DNA from: Streptomyces endocoffeicus
Lineage (GTDB): Bacteria; Actinomycetota; Actinomycetes; Streptomycetales; Streptomycetaceae
Assembly (NCBI RefSeq): GCF_016741935.1
Contig: NZ_JAERRG010000052.1
Coordinates: 1-45,494, forward strand
Direction of reading: 5' to 3'
DNA length: 45,494 nucleotides
Below, piece after piece: positions 1 through 8,533 of this stretch (position 1 is its first letter; every line of letters begins with the position of its first letter). The translations under genes were made by a program, and so were the position numbers. The notes below the pieces were generated by a model. The model searched no databases. It was given only the letters and a program-made list of their open reading frames with translations, and was not told the origin of the DNA.

Positions 1-2
1 TG

Positions 3-287
3 CTGGACAACTTCTCCCCGCGCAAGCTCGCCGAGGTCCGCACCTGGGCCGCCGACAACGACATCGAGCTCGTCTTCCTTCCGACCTACGGCTCCTGGCT
101 GAACTGGATCGAGTCCGAGTTCGCCGCGCTGCGCTACTTCGCGCTCAACGGCACGGACCACCACACGCACGACGAGCAGAACGCCGCCATCGCCGCCTAC
201 ATACGCTGGCACATCGCCCGCGCCGAGCAGAAGACGGGCTTCGTACCTGAGTCACCCATCCGGCATTGGACCGAATACCCAGCCTAG
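3..287 (+). CDS. IS630-family transposase, C-terminal part (cut by window edge)
   Basis: The reading frame is open from the first bases and ends at TAG 285-287, giving about 94 residues. It contains the C-terminal IS630/Tc1-type signature LPTYGSWLNWIESEF, in which the Glu of WIE is the last acidic residue of the DDE catalytic triad. The start lies outside the window, so whether the element is intact cannot be judged. The protein end (PIRHWTEYPA) and the DNA just after the stop recur in degraded form near 2140-2250, so two related copies once bracketed the SDR/LysR pair. Family assignment rests on the WLNWIE motif and the DDE-style C-terminus. Confidence 0.85.
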   Translation: MDNFSPRKLAEVRTWAADNDIELVFLPTYGSWLNWIESEFAALRYFALNGTDHHTHDEQNAAIAAYIRWHIARAEQKTGFVPESPIRHWTEYPA

Positions 288-399
288 GCTGCGTAAAGCC
301 ATGGGACGTCGCCCAGCCCGGCGACAGCGATCTTCGCCGAGTGCGCGTGGGTCCGACCGGCGGCGGCCTGATCGGCGAGGACATATCCGAGGGGTCAGG

Positions 400-1137
400 T
401 CACCAGGGCACGACCCCGTTGTCATCGAACAGTTGGCCGGTCGGGCCGTCGTCCGGCAGGGTCGCCAGCCGGATGGCGATCGCCGCGCCCTGCTCGGGGG
501 TCCGGGTCCCGCTGAATCCGTTGAGGTCGGTGGCCACGTAACCGGGGCAGGCATTGTTGATCAAGATGTTGGTGCCGCTCAGTTCCTTGGCGTACTGGAT
601 GGTGATGGCGTTGAGGTAGGTCTTGGTCGGTGCGTAGCCCCCGCTGATCCCCCCGAGGTCGACACCAGGTGTGGTCTGCAGAGTCAGGGAGCCGACGTGG
701 CTGGACTGGTTGACGATCCGCGGGTGCGCCGAGCGGCGCAGCAGCGGAAGCATCGTGTTGGTGACCCTGATGACGCCGATGACGTTGGTCTCCACCAGCC
801 GCCGCACGGTCTCGAGGTCGGTGGTCGTGGGTTCCTGCGGCCAGCTACCGACAGCGCCGGCGTTGTTGACCAGTACGTCGAGCCGTCCTGCCCGCTCCTT
901 GATCAGTTGGACCGCGGCGGTCACGCTCTCGTCGTCGGTCACGTCCAGGGGTACGCCGAACGCGTCGGCACCGGTCGCGCGCAACTTCGCCACGGCGTCC
1001 TGGCGGCGCTGCTCGTCCCGGGCGCCGACACCGATACTCCAGCCGCGCGCGCCGAGCCCGGCCGCGATCTCGTACCCGATTCCCTTGTTCGCGCCGGTGA
1101 CCAGCGCGATCGTCTTCTCGCTCACGACAGTGAGCAT
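400..1137 (-). CDS. SDR family NAD(P)-dependent oxidoreductase
   Basis: A cytosolic short-chain dehydrogenase/reductase of 245 aa, the usual size for a classical SDR. Visible motifs are the Rossmann glycine motif TGANKGIGYE near the N-terminus, the NNAG motif, a catalytic Ser region (NQSSHVGS), and a Tyr/Lys region that reads YAPTKTYLN, i.e. YxxTK, close to the canonical YxxxK. The final part (ACPGYVATDLNG) is the typical PG motif. It resembles carbonyl-reductase-like SDRs; the substrate cannot be told. ATG at 1137 is the chosen start; GTG at 1125 would give MSEKTIALV and is an alternative. A longer frame runs upstream to 1638 but lies antisense to lysR. The divergent LysR gene and the box between them suggest LysR-controlled expression. 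Confidence 0.9.
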   Translation of the reverse strand: MLTVVSEKTIALVTGANKGIGYEIAAGLGARGWSIGVGARDEQRRQDAVAKLRATGADAFGVPLDVTDDESVTAAVQLIKERAGRLDVLVNNAGAVGSWPQEPTTTDLETVRRLVETNVIGVIRVTNTMLPLLRRSAHPRIVNQSSHVGSLTLQTTPGVDLGGISGGYAPTKTYLNAITIQYAKELSGTNILINNACPGYVATDLNGFSGTRTPEQGAAIAIRLATLPDDGPTGQLFDDNGVVPW

Positions 1138-1180
1138 GCCCGCCCCGCGGTCGGGCACCAACACCCTCTCGGTAGTGCAG

Positions 1181-1199
1181 CGATACCCGGTCGGTATCG
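1181..1199. promoter_or_regulatory. Candidate LysR box between SDR and LysR genes
   Basis: CGATACC-CGGTC-GGTATCG is a perfect 7-bp inverted repeat around 5 bp. It contains the LysR T-N11-A pattern (T1184, A1196). It sits in the 93-bp intergenic space between the divergent starts, about 30 bp before the LysR start, where LysR-type regulators normally bind. Seen directly; binding is inferred. Confidence 0.6.
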
Positions 1200-1230
1200 A
1201 TCTGCCGTGGGCCGTCATTAGCCTGTGCTC

Positions 1231-2070
1231 ATGGAAATACGCGAGCTGCGGTACTTCGTCGCCGTCGCCGAGGAGCTGCATTTCGGCAAGGCTGCCCAGC
1301 GCCTTGGGATGGCCCAGCCGCCCCTGTCGCGCACGATCACCCAGCTCGAACGGCGGCTCGGCATCGCGCTGCTGGAACGCACCAGCCGCAAGGTCACGCT
1401 CACCGCGGCCGGAGCCGTGCTGCTGGCCGAAGGACGCGCGATCCTCAGCGCGGTAACCGCGGCTGAGCGGCGTACGCAACGGGCCGCGACGGCGCACCCC
1501 AGCCTCGTCCTCGCCGTCAAATCCGGCACCGCCGGCGAGCTGCTGACGAAACTGCTCGACGCCTACGCCGCGGAACCCGGCGCAGCCACCGTCGATCTGC
1601 TGCTCTGCGAGGCACACCAGCACCAGCGGTTGCTGCACGAGGGGCAGGCCGATGTGGCTCTGCTGAACCTGCCCTGCGACTCAGCAGCCGGGCTCGACAC
1701 CGAAGCCCTGTACACCGAGGGGCAGGTCGCGATCCTGCCGGCCTCGCACCCGCTCGCCGACCGCTCCCCGGTCCGGATGGCCGACGTCACCGCACTGCCG
1801 GAGCTCCCGATGGCCCGCTGGCCCGGTCCCGGCGGCAACTACCCGGAAGGGCCCGGCGCAGAGGTACGGAACCTGACAGAGCTCTTCCAGCTGATCGCGC
1901 TCGGCCGTACCACCGCGGTCGTTCCCGAGTCGGCCGGCGTCGGCCTGCGCCCAGACCTCGCCGCCGTGCCGGTCCTGGACGCTCCGCCCGTGACAACGGT
2001 GATCGCCTGGCCGCCGCACAGCCGCCTTCGTACAGTTGCTGACCTGATCCGCGTGGCAACACGTCTTTGA
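1231..2070 (+). CDS. LysR family transcriptional regulator
   Basis: A 279-aa protein. The N-terminal winged HTH (residues about 1-60) is canonical: MEIRELRYFVAVAEELHFGK, then AAQRLGMAQPPLSRTITQLE and LGIALLERTSRKVTLTAAG. The rest is the periplasmic-binding-like effector domain. ATG 1231 is preferred over GTG 1225 because LysR proteins normally begin just before E(I/L)R.L..F. It is divergent from the SDR gene with a LysR-type inverted repeat between them, so the likely job is to control the SDR gene and itself in response to a small molecule. Effector unknown. Confidence 0.92.
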   Translation: MEIRELRYFVAVAEELHFGKAAQRLGMAQPPLSRTITQLERRLGIALLERTSRKVTLTAAGAVLLAEGRAILSAVTAAERRTQRAATAHPSLVLAVKSGTAGELLTKLLDAYAAEPGAATVDLLLCEAHQHQRLLHEGQADVALLNLPCDSAAGLDTEALYTEGQVAILPASHPLADRSPVRMADVTALPELPMARWPGPGGNYPEGPGAEVRNLTELFQLIALGRTTAVVPESAGVGLRPDLAAVPVLDAPPVTTVIAWPPHSRLRTVADLIRVATRL

Positions 2071-2119
2071 ACTCGAATTAAGAGGGCGGCCATCCAACGG
2101 CAGCCCCTATCAAGCAACC

Positions 2120-2250
2120 GGCAGCTCAAACGCCTCCCCTGTCCGCTGGCACAACGTCCGCGCCGAGCCGACGACCCGCTTCGCACCCCAGTCACCCACC
2201 CGGCGGTGGACCGAATACCCGGCCAACGTTGTGTGACAAGCCACTGGCCG
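2120..2250 (+). pseudogene. Remnant of a second IS630 transposase 3' end
   Basis: The + strand reads RWHNVRAEPTTRFAPQSPTRRWTEYPA and stops at TGA 2235-2237. This aligns with RWHIARAEQKTGFVPESPIRHWTEYPA of the copy at the window start, and the 15-20 bp after both stops are also alike. A short deletion is visible upstream of RWH. No intact frame remains upstream, so this is a dead 3' end lying in the same orientation as the first copy, about 1.95 kb away. Confidence 0.7.
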
Positions 2251-2269
2251 AGCGTGCTGATCGTGAAAT

Positions 2270-2536
2270 GTGAACAGCGGAGGCGACCTGCTGTACGACG
2301 AGGGCACCGACGAGCCCGTCGGGGACTACCTGCTCATCACCTGGCCGTACCAGCCCGTCCCCGAGACCGTGTGGAAGGCGACCGACCGGTGCGGCGCTCA
2401 CCTCCGCCGGCAGGCGGCGGACCGGACGCCGCCCGCTGCGCAGATCCCGCACGACGAAGACGGAGCACGCAGGCGACGCCTCGACGAGCGCCTGCGCCGC
2501 GCGACCGAAGAGGAGTCAACGAGCGGACGTCGTTGA
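2270..2536 (+). CDS. Hypothetical protein (doubtful)
   Basis: A GTG-started frame of 88 aa. The first half (GDLLYDEGTDEPVGDYLLITWPYQ) looks like real protein, whereas the second half is Arg-rich and ends in low complexity. It begins right behind the IS630 remnant. I do not recognise a family and see no clear ribosome site; it may be a fragment of a longer gene disrupted by the IS. Confidence 0.3.
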   Translation: MNSGGDLLYDEGTDEPVGDYLLITWPYQPVPETVWKATDRCGAHLRRQAADRTPPAAQIPHDEDGARRRRLDERLRRATEEESTSGRR

Positions 2537-2805
2537 CCTCCGGCCGCCAGGTGCGCCCGGGGCTCGCCGGGGCTCGCCGGGCTCGCGAGAATGCGCGCTT
2601 CCGGGCACGATGGCCGGCTTCTTCCTTAAGGTCTTCGTCCGTCTCCTTGGCGTGAGCAGCGAGTCGGCGTCTTCGCTCAGCCGGGCATGCAGCCCGTGCA
2701 GGCATGCCCGGGTGAGAAGCTGTCCGGCTTCCCGCTGATCCGTAACGTTCTGTGAGTGCCTTGCTTTCTGACTCCTGGGCAGCTTTCGCACGAGAGGATC
2801 GGTGT

Positions 2806-2972
2806 GTGGAAAGCCCGGGAATCGTGGCGCGGAATGGGTTCCCCGGCCGGAAGATGCACGTCGCACACCGCTCGGCCAGCATCCGCACCTCGCCAGTCGC
2901 CTCGTTGACGACCGGGGCGCACATCTTGTCGTCGAGGGTGTCCTCAGCGTCGATGGGCGGCGTGTCGGCCAT
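2806..2972 (-). pseudogene. N-terminal fragment of an actinomycete hypothetical protein
   Basis: The frame from ATG 2972 begins MADTPPIDAEDTLDDKMC and continues through VRMLAERCATCIFRPGN. The RCATCIFRPGN string is a hallmark I recognise from a widespread uncharacterised Streptomyces protein found in phage-like and plasmid regions; its CxxC suggests metal binding. After FRPGN the sequence no longer resembles that family and becomes Arg/Ser-rich shadow coding, so the gene appears truncated. Function unknown. Confidence 0.4.
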
Positions 2973-3105
2973 CATGCCGACACCCTCACGCGGCCACGGC
3001 CTGGATCGGGCGTCCTGACGTTGGCCGTTCGCCCCCTGTCAGGTCTTGCTCCGCGCCCGCCGGCGCCGGCCTGGCGGCCGTCCGGACCGGCGGACCGGGG
3101 CGAGG

Positions 3106-3711
3106 TCATGCGGGGACGCCGAGCGGCGGGTGCTCGAGCACGCGGGGCTTGTACTCGACCAGCTGGATGCGGCCGTCGAAGGTGCGGTGCCCGATCATCT
3201 CGAGGGCAACGTCCGGATAGCCGTCGTAGATGCGTTCTTCGCCCGTGGCCCCGGTGATCACCGGGAACATCACGACCCGGAAGCGGTCGACGAGTCCGGC
3301 TCGTAGCAGGGACCGGCACAGGCTGAGGCTGCCGATCGTGCTGAGGAGTCCCGAGCCACTCGACTTCATGGCGCGGACCGCCTCGACGGCGTCGTCGCGG
3401 ACGAGCGTGGAGTTGGCCCACGTCAGCGGCTCCTGGAGTGAGGAGGAGAACACCACCTTGGACGCTTGCGTGAGCTCGTCGACAGACGCCTCTTCCTCGG
3501 GCCTGAACTCGTCCTGGCCATTGGGGACCCCGCCTGCGGCGAAGCCGGACATCAGGCGGTAGGTGTTCGCTCCCATCAGGTAGGTGGCCTCGGGCTGCCC
3601 GCCGAGCCATGCGAGGTACTCCGGGCCCTCGAGGCCCCAGAACCCGGGCCATCCCTCTCCCGATGCGTAGCCGTCGAGGGAGGTGATGAAGTCGACGAGA
3701 AGCTCCGGCAT
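3106..3711 (-). CDS. Dihydrofolate reductase family protein (RibD C-terminal type)
   Basis: A 201-aa protein with the fold signature of the DHFR/RibD-C reductases: DFITSLDGYASG at the N-terminus (start of the nucleotide-binding strand), YLMGANTYRLMSGF, VVFSSSLQEPLTW and LLSTIGSLSLCRSLLRAGLVDRF. These single-domain proteins bind NADPH and reduce pterin- or pyrimidine-like substrates, but most actinomycete paralogues have no assigned reaction. ATG 3711 is supported by AAAGGA seven bases upstream. It stands alone between short hypothetical genes. Confidence 0.88.
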   Translation of the reverse strand: MPELLVDFITSLDGYASGEGWPGFWGLEGPEYLAWLGGQPEATYLMGANTYRLMSGFAAGGVPNGQDEFRPEEEASVDELTQASKVVFSSSLQEPLTWANSTLVRDDAVEAVRAMKSSGSGLLSTIGSLSLCRSLLRAGLVDRFRVVMFPVITGATGEERIYDGYPDVALEMIGHRTFDGRIQLVEYKPRVLEHPPLGVPA

Positions 3712-4224
3712 GGCGGTGTCCTTTCCTGGGGTGTCACGAGCTTGGACCGGCCGGGAGCCACAAACTCATCGGCCGCGCTGTGGAGTAACGACAAAACCCA
3801 TGACGCTGCAGCCGGTCAGGCCGGCGGACGGCACTGCTTCGGAGGGCCCGGAGGCCTGCATGATTGCACTATGCACGCAGTCGGGGAATGATCTCGCACG
3901 ATTGGGCGCCGCGGTTTGAGTTCTGCCAAAGCTCCAGCTCAGCCCCACCCCGGAACGGCCCCACAACCAGATCCCTGACGGTCCCGCTCCGGGCCGTCCC
4001 CCGGGGGCCACTTCGGGACGTCCGGCATACACAGAACATCCGCACAACGGGGCCACGTGAAGTCGTCATGGTGGAGCCGCTGAACAACGTCACGGCCACC
4101 AGGTACGGGACGACACAAGCCGCGCAAGCCGCGCCGACTGCGACGGCCTCGCGTTGATCACACTCTCCGGCAACTCCATCCGCCTGGCGAACTTGACGAA
4201 GAGTGGTTCGAAACATCACCCGAC
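3712..4224. other. Intergenic stretch without a convincing gene
   Basis: About 510 bp. Several open frames exist on both strands but none has a ribosome site, family resemblance or consistent GC3 pattern. It separates the DHFR-like gene from the small two-gene pair at 4225-4780. Confidence 0.5.
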
Positions 4225-4596
4225 ATGGACACCTCCTACGACCACGCAGATCCACGGCTGGAGACCGAAGCACGTGACCTGCTGACCCGCCTGGCCAAAC
4301 CGGCCGGGTTCTACGACTACGGGGTGCCGATGGCGGCACGTCATCTCGACATGGCGATCGACACCGGCAAGCTGGGCCTGATCACAGGAGACGACTCGGC
4401 CACGCTCTTGACCATCGAAGAAGTCGCCGGCCGACTCGGCACCGGCGACTCAGGGGACGTACGGAAATCCATCCACAGGCTGCACGCAGGCGGTGCCATG
4501 CTCGTCGAGGTCCACGAGCGGACTCCGCTGCTGCGCATCGTCGCAGGAAGGCCCAAGAACCCGGGTGATCCATGGAATGCGGGGCCGGATGGCTGA
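4225..4596 (+). CDS. Hypothetical protein, 123 aa, coupled to the next gene
   Basis: Begins MDTSYDHADPRLETEARDLL and is rich in acidic residues. The central part (LLTIEEVAGRLGTGDSGDVRKSIHRLHAGGAM) reads like a winged-helix or HTH segment followed by a beta-hairpin (LLRIVAGRPKN), so DNA or protein binding is possible, but I recognise no named family. Its stop (4594-4596) overlaps the start of the next gene by eight bases, which argues that both are real and translated together. Confidence 0.55.
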   Translation: MDTSYDHADPRLETEARDLLTRLAKPAGFYDYGVPMAARHLDMAIDTGKLGLITGDDSATLLTIEEVAGRLGTGDSGDVRKSIHRLHAGGAMLVEVHERTPLLRIVAGRPKNPGDPWNAGPDG

Positions 4597-4780
4597 CCTG
4601 GAGGAGCCCGATGCAGAGGAGTTCGGGCAACTCGACGGTGTCAACGGACCCGACCACGCACGCCAGCTGTTCGCCGCCGTGGAAGCCGGCGGCCTGCTCG
4701 ACTACCGCGGATGCGAGGCATGCCCGGCCGCCTGCCTGTGTCCCCGAAGCCAGGAACACCGCGGGAGCGAAGAACCGTGA
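4589..4780 (+). CDS. Small hypothetical protein with a Cys cluster
   Basis: 63 aa starting at ATG 4589 inside the 3' end of the preceding gene: MADLEEPDAEEFGQLDG, ending with CEACPAACLCPRSQEHR. Four cysteines in a CxxCxxxCxC arrangement near the C-terminus could hold a metal ion. GGAGG lies downstream of the start, not upstream, so translation probably depends on coupling to the 123-aa gene. No family recognised. Confidence 0.45.
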   Translation: MADLEEPDAEEFGQLDGVNGPDHARQLFAAVEAGGLLDYRGCEACPAACLCPRSQEHRGSEEP

Positions 4781-4812
4781 TGCGGGACAGCCGCCAGGGG
4801 GATGGCAGCGGG

Positions 4813-5937
4813 TCAGCTGACCCAGATGCCCGCGGGTGAGACCCGGCGCGCGAGGCGCCGGCCCGCATCACTGACCGGGGCGGACCAGGACCCATCGGTG
4901 ACCTGGCACCCGAAGTCGTCGGCGAGTGCCTGCACGAGCGTGGCGCCGACGCCCTGGCGGCGGCAGGCGTCCGCTACCCAGATCAGGATGATGCGGGGGC
5001 GCGGGGTGTTGTCCTTGCCGCCGCGCAGTGCCCCGCCGGTCGGATCCCAGCGGCGGTGCTCACGGGTGTCGTGGGCGGCCAGGTAACCGGTGACGTACCC
5101 GTTCGTCTCCAACAGGTACGCCCGCACGTTGTCCGAGGTCTCCTCAAGACTCGCCGAGGCGGGACCACGAGTTGAGGTCGTCGTGGTTTTCCCTCTGCGG
5201 CATACGCGCCACCTGGTAGGCCGGCTTCCGCCACGCGATCGGCGACTGCGCTGTCACGACGGCGAGATCGCCCCGCCAGTCCAGGTTCCTGGGTGCCCGG
5301 ATGCCGAACGCCCACGCCGCGTGGTGGGCGGAGTGCTCTCTGCCGTCGTCCAAGGGCTCTCGCAGGCTCATGCCGCAGGGGCACTCGTTCTCGCTCGGCG
5401 GCTTCACGATGTGGAACTGCACCGGTGTCGCGCCATGGCCGAGGTCCCGGCCTCTGCCGCCCACCCAGGGCCGGGGGAGGACGTCCTCCGGTTCGACGTG
5501 CCCGGTCCAGCGGTCCACCCACCCGGGATAGTGCTCGGGGTCTCTCTCCCGCTTCTGCTTCTCGGCGGGCGACAGCGTCGGGCGAACCCACACGCTCCCG
5601 GCGGTCGCCCGGCCGTTGAGGCGTACCCCCGCTTCTTGGCCTGCGCGCGCAGGAACCGCAGGAACGCGCCAGGCGGCGCGTTGAAGTCGACGCCGCGGAT
5701 GAGCTCTCGCTCGCCGGGAGCAAGCCAGCCATCGATGGGGAGCGCCAGTCGGTCGGCGAGCGCGTGGAGCCTGCTGTAGTCACGGTCGAGCTCGGCAACG
5801 CGCAGCGCTTCGACCGCAGCCTCGACATGTGGGAACGGAACGTACCGGTGACCACCACCCGTCCGGTAGGGACGCTTATCGCCCAGACGCTCAACGGCCA
5901 GGAACAGTGGTTTGAACTCACCAACGTGCGGTTGCAC
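4813..5937 (-). pseudogene. GNAT N-acetyltransferase gene broken by two +1 frameshifts
   Basis: Three reading frames join into one sensible protein. Part 1 (to about 5631) has GGGHRYVPFPHVEAAVEALR and RDYSRLHALADRLALPIDGW. One extra C in the run 5626-5630 (G on the coding strand) shifts the frame; skipping it continues VRLNGRATAGSVWVRPTL into part 2 (to 5144), which contains PEHYPGWVDRWTGHVEPED. One extra A in the pair 5146-5147 shifts again; skipping it continues GESEETSDNVRAYLLE into part 3, the GNAT core with IILIWVADACRRQGVGATLV (acetyl-CoA pyrophosphate loop RRQGVG). Either the gene is dead or the two short homopolymers are sequence errors. The 5' end is uncertain: GTG 5937 is one option and the frame is open to 6063. 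Confidence 0.65.
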
Positions 5938-6270
5938 GACGGCACCTTCGCCGCGGAGCCCATCGACCGCTGCCGGTCCCCGCGCCGGTGACGACGCGTG
6001 CGGGCAGCTCCGGACCGGGGACTGCGTACTGTTTCGCACCCGTGTCCAGTCCTTCCAGCACAAGCTGGCTTGCTCACCTACACATGCTGGTACCGGGCGT
6101 GATGCGGGGGTGGAGATACGTCAGCAGGCGGCGATGACCCGGGCGACGAGAGGAGTGTCGAGGCGGGCGGAGACCCGCTTGGGGTAGCCGTCATCACCGC
6201 GGTCACGGGAGCCGGTCCACCGGCCCTGGTCCCACCCCCGAGTGAAGCCGCATCGACGGCATCACCATCA
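5938..6270. other. Intergenic or degraded sequence
   Basis: No gene with credible start and family signal. It may hold the true 5' end of the broken GNAT gene on the minus strand. Confidence 0.4.
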
Positions 6271-6540
6271 ATGGCCACCCTGGCCGCGCCCAAGGGCGGG
6301 CTTGCGAATCGGATTCCGCGCCAGACGCTCGTTGTCCTCGACCCCGCCGAGCCCCTGAAAGCGCTGCGTGACGCCTCGCGCCCGGCGCCGCCGCGGAGCA
6401 CCTCGCACACGCCCTCCTGGCCGCGCCCACAGCGCTGGGCAATCCGGCTGCCCTCTGGGTGGAGCTGACAGCCGACGGCGGGGCGGACGCGGTTGGCCGC
6501 CGGCCGGATGGCAAAGGCGGCAATACCCTCGGGGCCTGCG
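6271..6540 (+). pseudogene. Possible frameshifted coding remnant
   Basis: Frame one reads MATLAAPKGGLANRIPRQTL and VVLDPAEPLKALRDASRP; near 6385 the sense moves to another frame that reads AAEHLAHALLAAPTALGNP then AALWVELTADGGADAVG. Both halves have the Ala/Leu-rich, GC3-biased look of genuine actinomycete coding sequence, and together they would make one helical protein. I recognise no family. Treated as a decayed gene with low certainty. Confidence 0.25.
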
Positions 6541-6558
6541 GGCCCGGGCGTGATGGCT

Positions 6559-7020
6559 TCACGCCGAAGGCAGAGCGATCCGCGCCCATACGGCCTTCCC
6601 GTAGCTGTCGGTCTCGCAGTAGCCCCACTGGCTGGTGAGGGCATCGACGATGCGCAGGCCCCACCCATCTTCCGCGAGAGGGCCTGGAGCTTGGGGCAGC
6701 GGCGGGGAAGGGTCTGGATCGGCAACCGCGCAGACCAGAGCCCCACCAGTGCGCAACATGCCGAGCCACGCTTTTCCTGGGGATTGTTCGCATCCTTCGA
6801 GGGCATGCCGCAGTGCGTTGGTGACCAGCTCGCTGACTACCGTCGTCATGTCGTCGGCGAGGGCAGTCAGTCCCCAGGCGCTGAGAACCTCGCGTGTGAA
6901 ACGGCGGACGCCCTCCAGGCTGCGGCGATCACCTGTGAAGGCGCGGGCGGCGAACCCGGCTGAGCTGATGCCGAGGGCCAAACCCCAGTCCGGTGCCACC
7001 GGCCGGGCGGAAGTCGTCAT
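6559..7020 (-). CDS. ATP-binding protein, RsbW/SpoIIAB-like histidine-kinase-type ATPase
   Basis: 153 aa from ATG 7020. It has the short GHKL ATPase layout common in Streptomyces: the N-box VVSELVTNALRHA, then LVCAVADPDPSPP (weak G1 box) and GWGLRIVDALTSQWGY (G2 box with GWGL). Such proteins act as anti-sigma kinases or stand-alone partners of XRE/DUF397 regulators. GTG 7104, preceded by GGGGGA, gives a longer alternative starting MRIQAAVAIREA. It is divergent from the DUF397-XRE pair, a recurring arrangement in streptomycete whiJ-like loci, so a shared regulatory role is likely. Confidence 0.85.
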   Translation of the reverse strand: MTTSARPVAPDWGLALGISSAGFAARAFTGDRRSLEGVRRFTREVLSAWGLTALADDMTTVVSELVTNALRHALEGCEQSPGKAWLGMLRTGGALVCAVADPDPSPPLPQAPGPLAEDGWGLRIVDALTSQWGYCETDSYGKAVWARIALPSA

Positions 7021-7181
7021 TTCGAGTGGATGCGTATCGGCCGACGAGAGGGCGATCTGAACCCCGATGGCCTCCCTGATCGCCACTGCTGCCTGTATGC
7101 GCACTCAATCCCCCGAAAGACGTCCAGTTGCGGGTCGAAACCCTTGCCTGCCCTGGCTAGTATCCTCGCCGCTCCAACCCG

Positions 7182-7260
7182 GATGCAATTGCATCGAGAA
7201 TTTGCCCTGACCGGGAGATGAATGGGAACGCGTGTACCTATCGTGATTCGCTTCAAGCGA
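7182..7260. promoter_or_regulatory. Two palindromes in the ATPase / DUF397 divergent region
   Basis: GATGCAATTGCATC (7182-7195) is a perfect 14-bp palindrome. TCGCTT-C-AAGCGA (7248-7260) has perfect 6-bp arms around one base. Both lie in the 280-bp space between the divergent ATPase and DUF397-XRE genes and are candidate operators for the XRE protein at 7628. Binding is inferred. Confidence 0.4.
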
Positions 7261-7303
7261 TCAGCCCGATGGCATCGAACGGAAAATCGAAAGTAGACGT
7301 ACA

Positions 7304-7543
7304 TTGGAACACGTAAACGGCCTCCCGGCAGACGCCCTGCAGAGTGTGGTCTGGGTGAAGAGCCGGCACAGTGCTGCAGACGGGAACTGCGTTGAGCTGG
7401 CTGCTCTGGCCGGGGGAGAGGTGGCTGTACGTAACTCGCGTGACCCGCAGGGCCCTGCGCTGGTGTACACACGGGAGGAGATCGCGGCATTCATTGCAGG
7501 GGCCAGGGACGGTGAGTTTGACCGAATCGGCACCCAGGGCTGA
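7304..7543 (+). CDS. DUF397 domain-containing protein
   Basis: 79 aa from a TTG start. The DUF397 core is clear: WVKSRHSAADGNCVELAAL followed by GEVAVRNSRDPQGPALVYTREE. DUF397 proteins are small actinobacterial proteins nearly always encoded next to XRE/DUF5753 regulators and are thought to be their antagonists or co-regulators, as in whiJ-like loci. Here the gene precedes its partner XRE gene by 84 bp in the same direction. Confidence 0.88.
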   Translation: MEHVNGLPADALQSVVWVKSRHSAADGNCVELAALAGGEVAVRNSRDPQGPALVYTREEIAAFIAGARDGEFDRIGTQG

Positions 7544-7627
7544 GCCGGAATGGTCTATTCCGGCCCTTGGTGGTGGTCATCCTGAGAAACTGATGTTCGT
7601 CATCGCGTTCTTCTCCAGGAGTCCCGC

Positions 7628-8533
7628 ATGCCCGTCTCTGCCAGACCGGTCGATAAAGAGTCGCTGGAGCACTACCTCGCCGCTTCGTCGCACAGCCCCA
7701 CGGCAATGCGGCTAGTGCTGGGAAATCTGCTGCGCAAGATGCGTAAGCAAGCCGGTATCGAGGCGGAAGCGGCGGGCCGTCACATCGGTGGCTCAGAGGC
7801 CAAGATCAGCCGTCTGGAACGCGGCAACGTGGCCTGCAAGGAACCAGACGTGATGGACTTGCTCGCTCTGTACGGTGTATGCGACGAGCAAGTCCTCGCA
7901 TGCTTCGCGCAAATGGTCGATCTGTCCCGGCGGTCCGGCTGGTGGCAGCGATACGACGGCGTTCTCCCGGACTGGTTCGGCAAGCTGATCGGCCTCCAGG
8001 AGGCCGCCTCCGTCATCCGCACCTATGAGGTGCAGCTGGTGCCCGGGCTGCTGCAGACCGCCGACTACGCCCGGGCTGTGACTCGCCTCGGCTATCCGGT
8101 CGCTGCCCAGGAAGAGATAGACGCCCGGGTCGAGCTGCGGATGGACCGGCGCGCTCTGCTCACGCGCAGCGAACCTCCCCACCTGTGGGCCATCCTCGAC
8201 GAAGCCGCCTTGAGCCGACCCGTCGGCGGTGAGCAGGTCATGCGCGCCCAAATAGGCCACCTCGTGGACATGGCGCGCCTGCCGAATGTCCGGGTGCAAA
8301 TCGCACCCCTTAGCGAGCCCCGCTGTGCCGTTGCCGGGTTCCCGATCACGCACCTGCGTTTCGATCTCCCTGACCTTCCCGACATCATCTACCTCGAACA
8401 GCTGGGCAACGCCGACTACCTGGACAAGCCCGAACAGGTCGAACACTACCGCTCCGTGCTCGACACGCTCAGCATGGCTTCCCTATCGCCAAAAGAAAGC
8501 TTTCACCTCCTGGAAAACGCGCGCCGCTACTGA
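7628..8533 (+). CDS. XRE family regulator with DUF5753 domain
   Basis: 301 aa. The N-terminal HTH covers about residues 22-75 (LGNLLRKMRKQAGIEAEAAG, then HIGGSEAKISRLERGNV), followed by the DUF5753 region beginning near VIRTYEVQLVPGLLQTADYA and ending PEQVEHYRSVLDTLSM. This architecture defines the large streptomycete family that pairs with DUF397 proteins and controls development or antibiotic genes. Start ATG 7628 follows AGGAG with good spacing. Likely autoregulatory through palindromes upstream of the DUF397 gene. Confidence 0.93.
   Translation: MPVSARPVDKESLEHYLAASSHSPTAMRLVLGNLLRKMRKQAGIEAEAAGRHIGGSEAKISRLERGNVACKEPDVMDLLALYGVCDEQVLACFAQMVDLSRRSGWWQRYDGVLPDWFGKLIGLQEAASVIRTYEVQLVPGLLQTADYARAVTRLGYPVAAQEEIDARVELRMDRRALLTRSEPPHLWAILDEAALSRPVGGEQVMRAQIGHLVDMARLPNVRVQIAPLSEPRCAVAGFPITHLRFDLPDLPDIIYLEQLGNADYLDKPEQVEHYRSVLDTLSMASLSPKESFHLLENARRY

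Noticed and set aside
301..1221. Long + strand frame opposite the SDR gene
   Set aside because: Antisense shadow; the minus strand has full SDR motifs.
1138..1638. N-terminal extension of the SDR frame
   Set aside because: Lies antisense to the LysR gene and has no SDR features.
4190..4215. tRNA-like GGTTCGAAA string
   Set aside because: No cloverleaf, anticodon arm or acceptor stem can be built around it.
5764..5991. 75-aa + strand frame (NVPVTTTRPVGTLIAQTL)
   Set aside because: Looks partly protein-like but overlaps the minus-strand GNAT reading, which joins into a longer sensible protein; not decisive at its 5' end.
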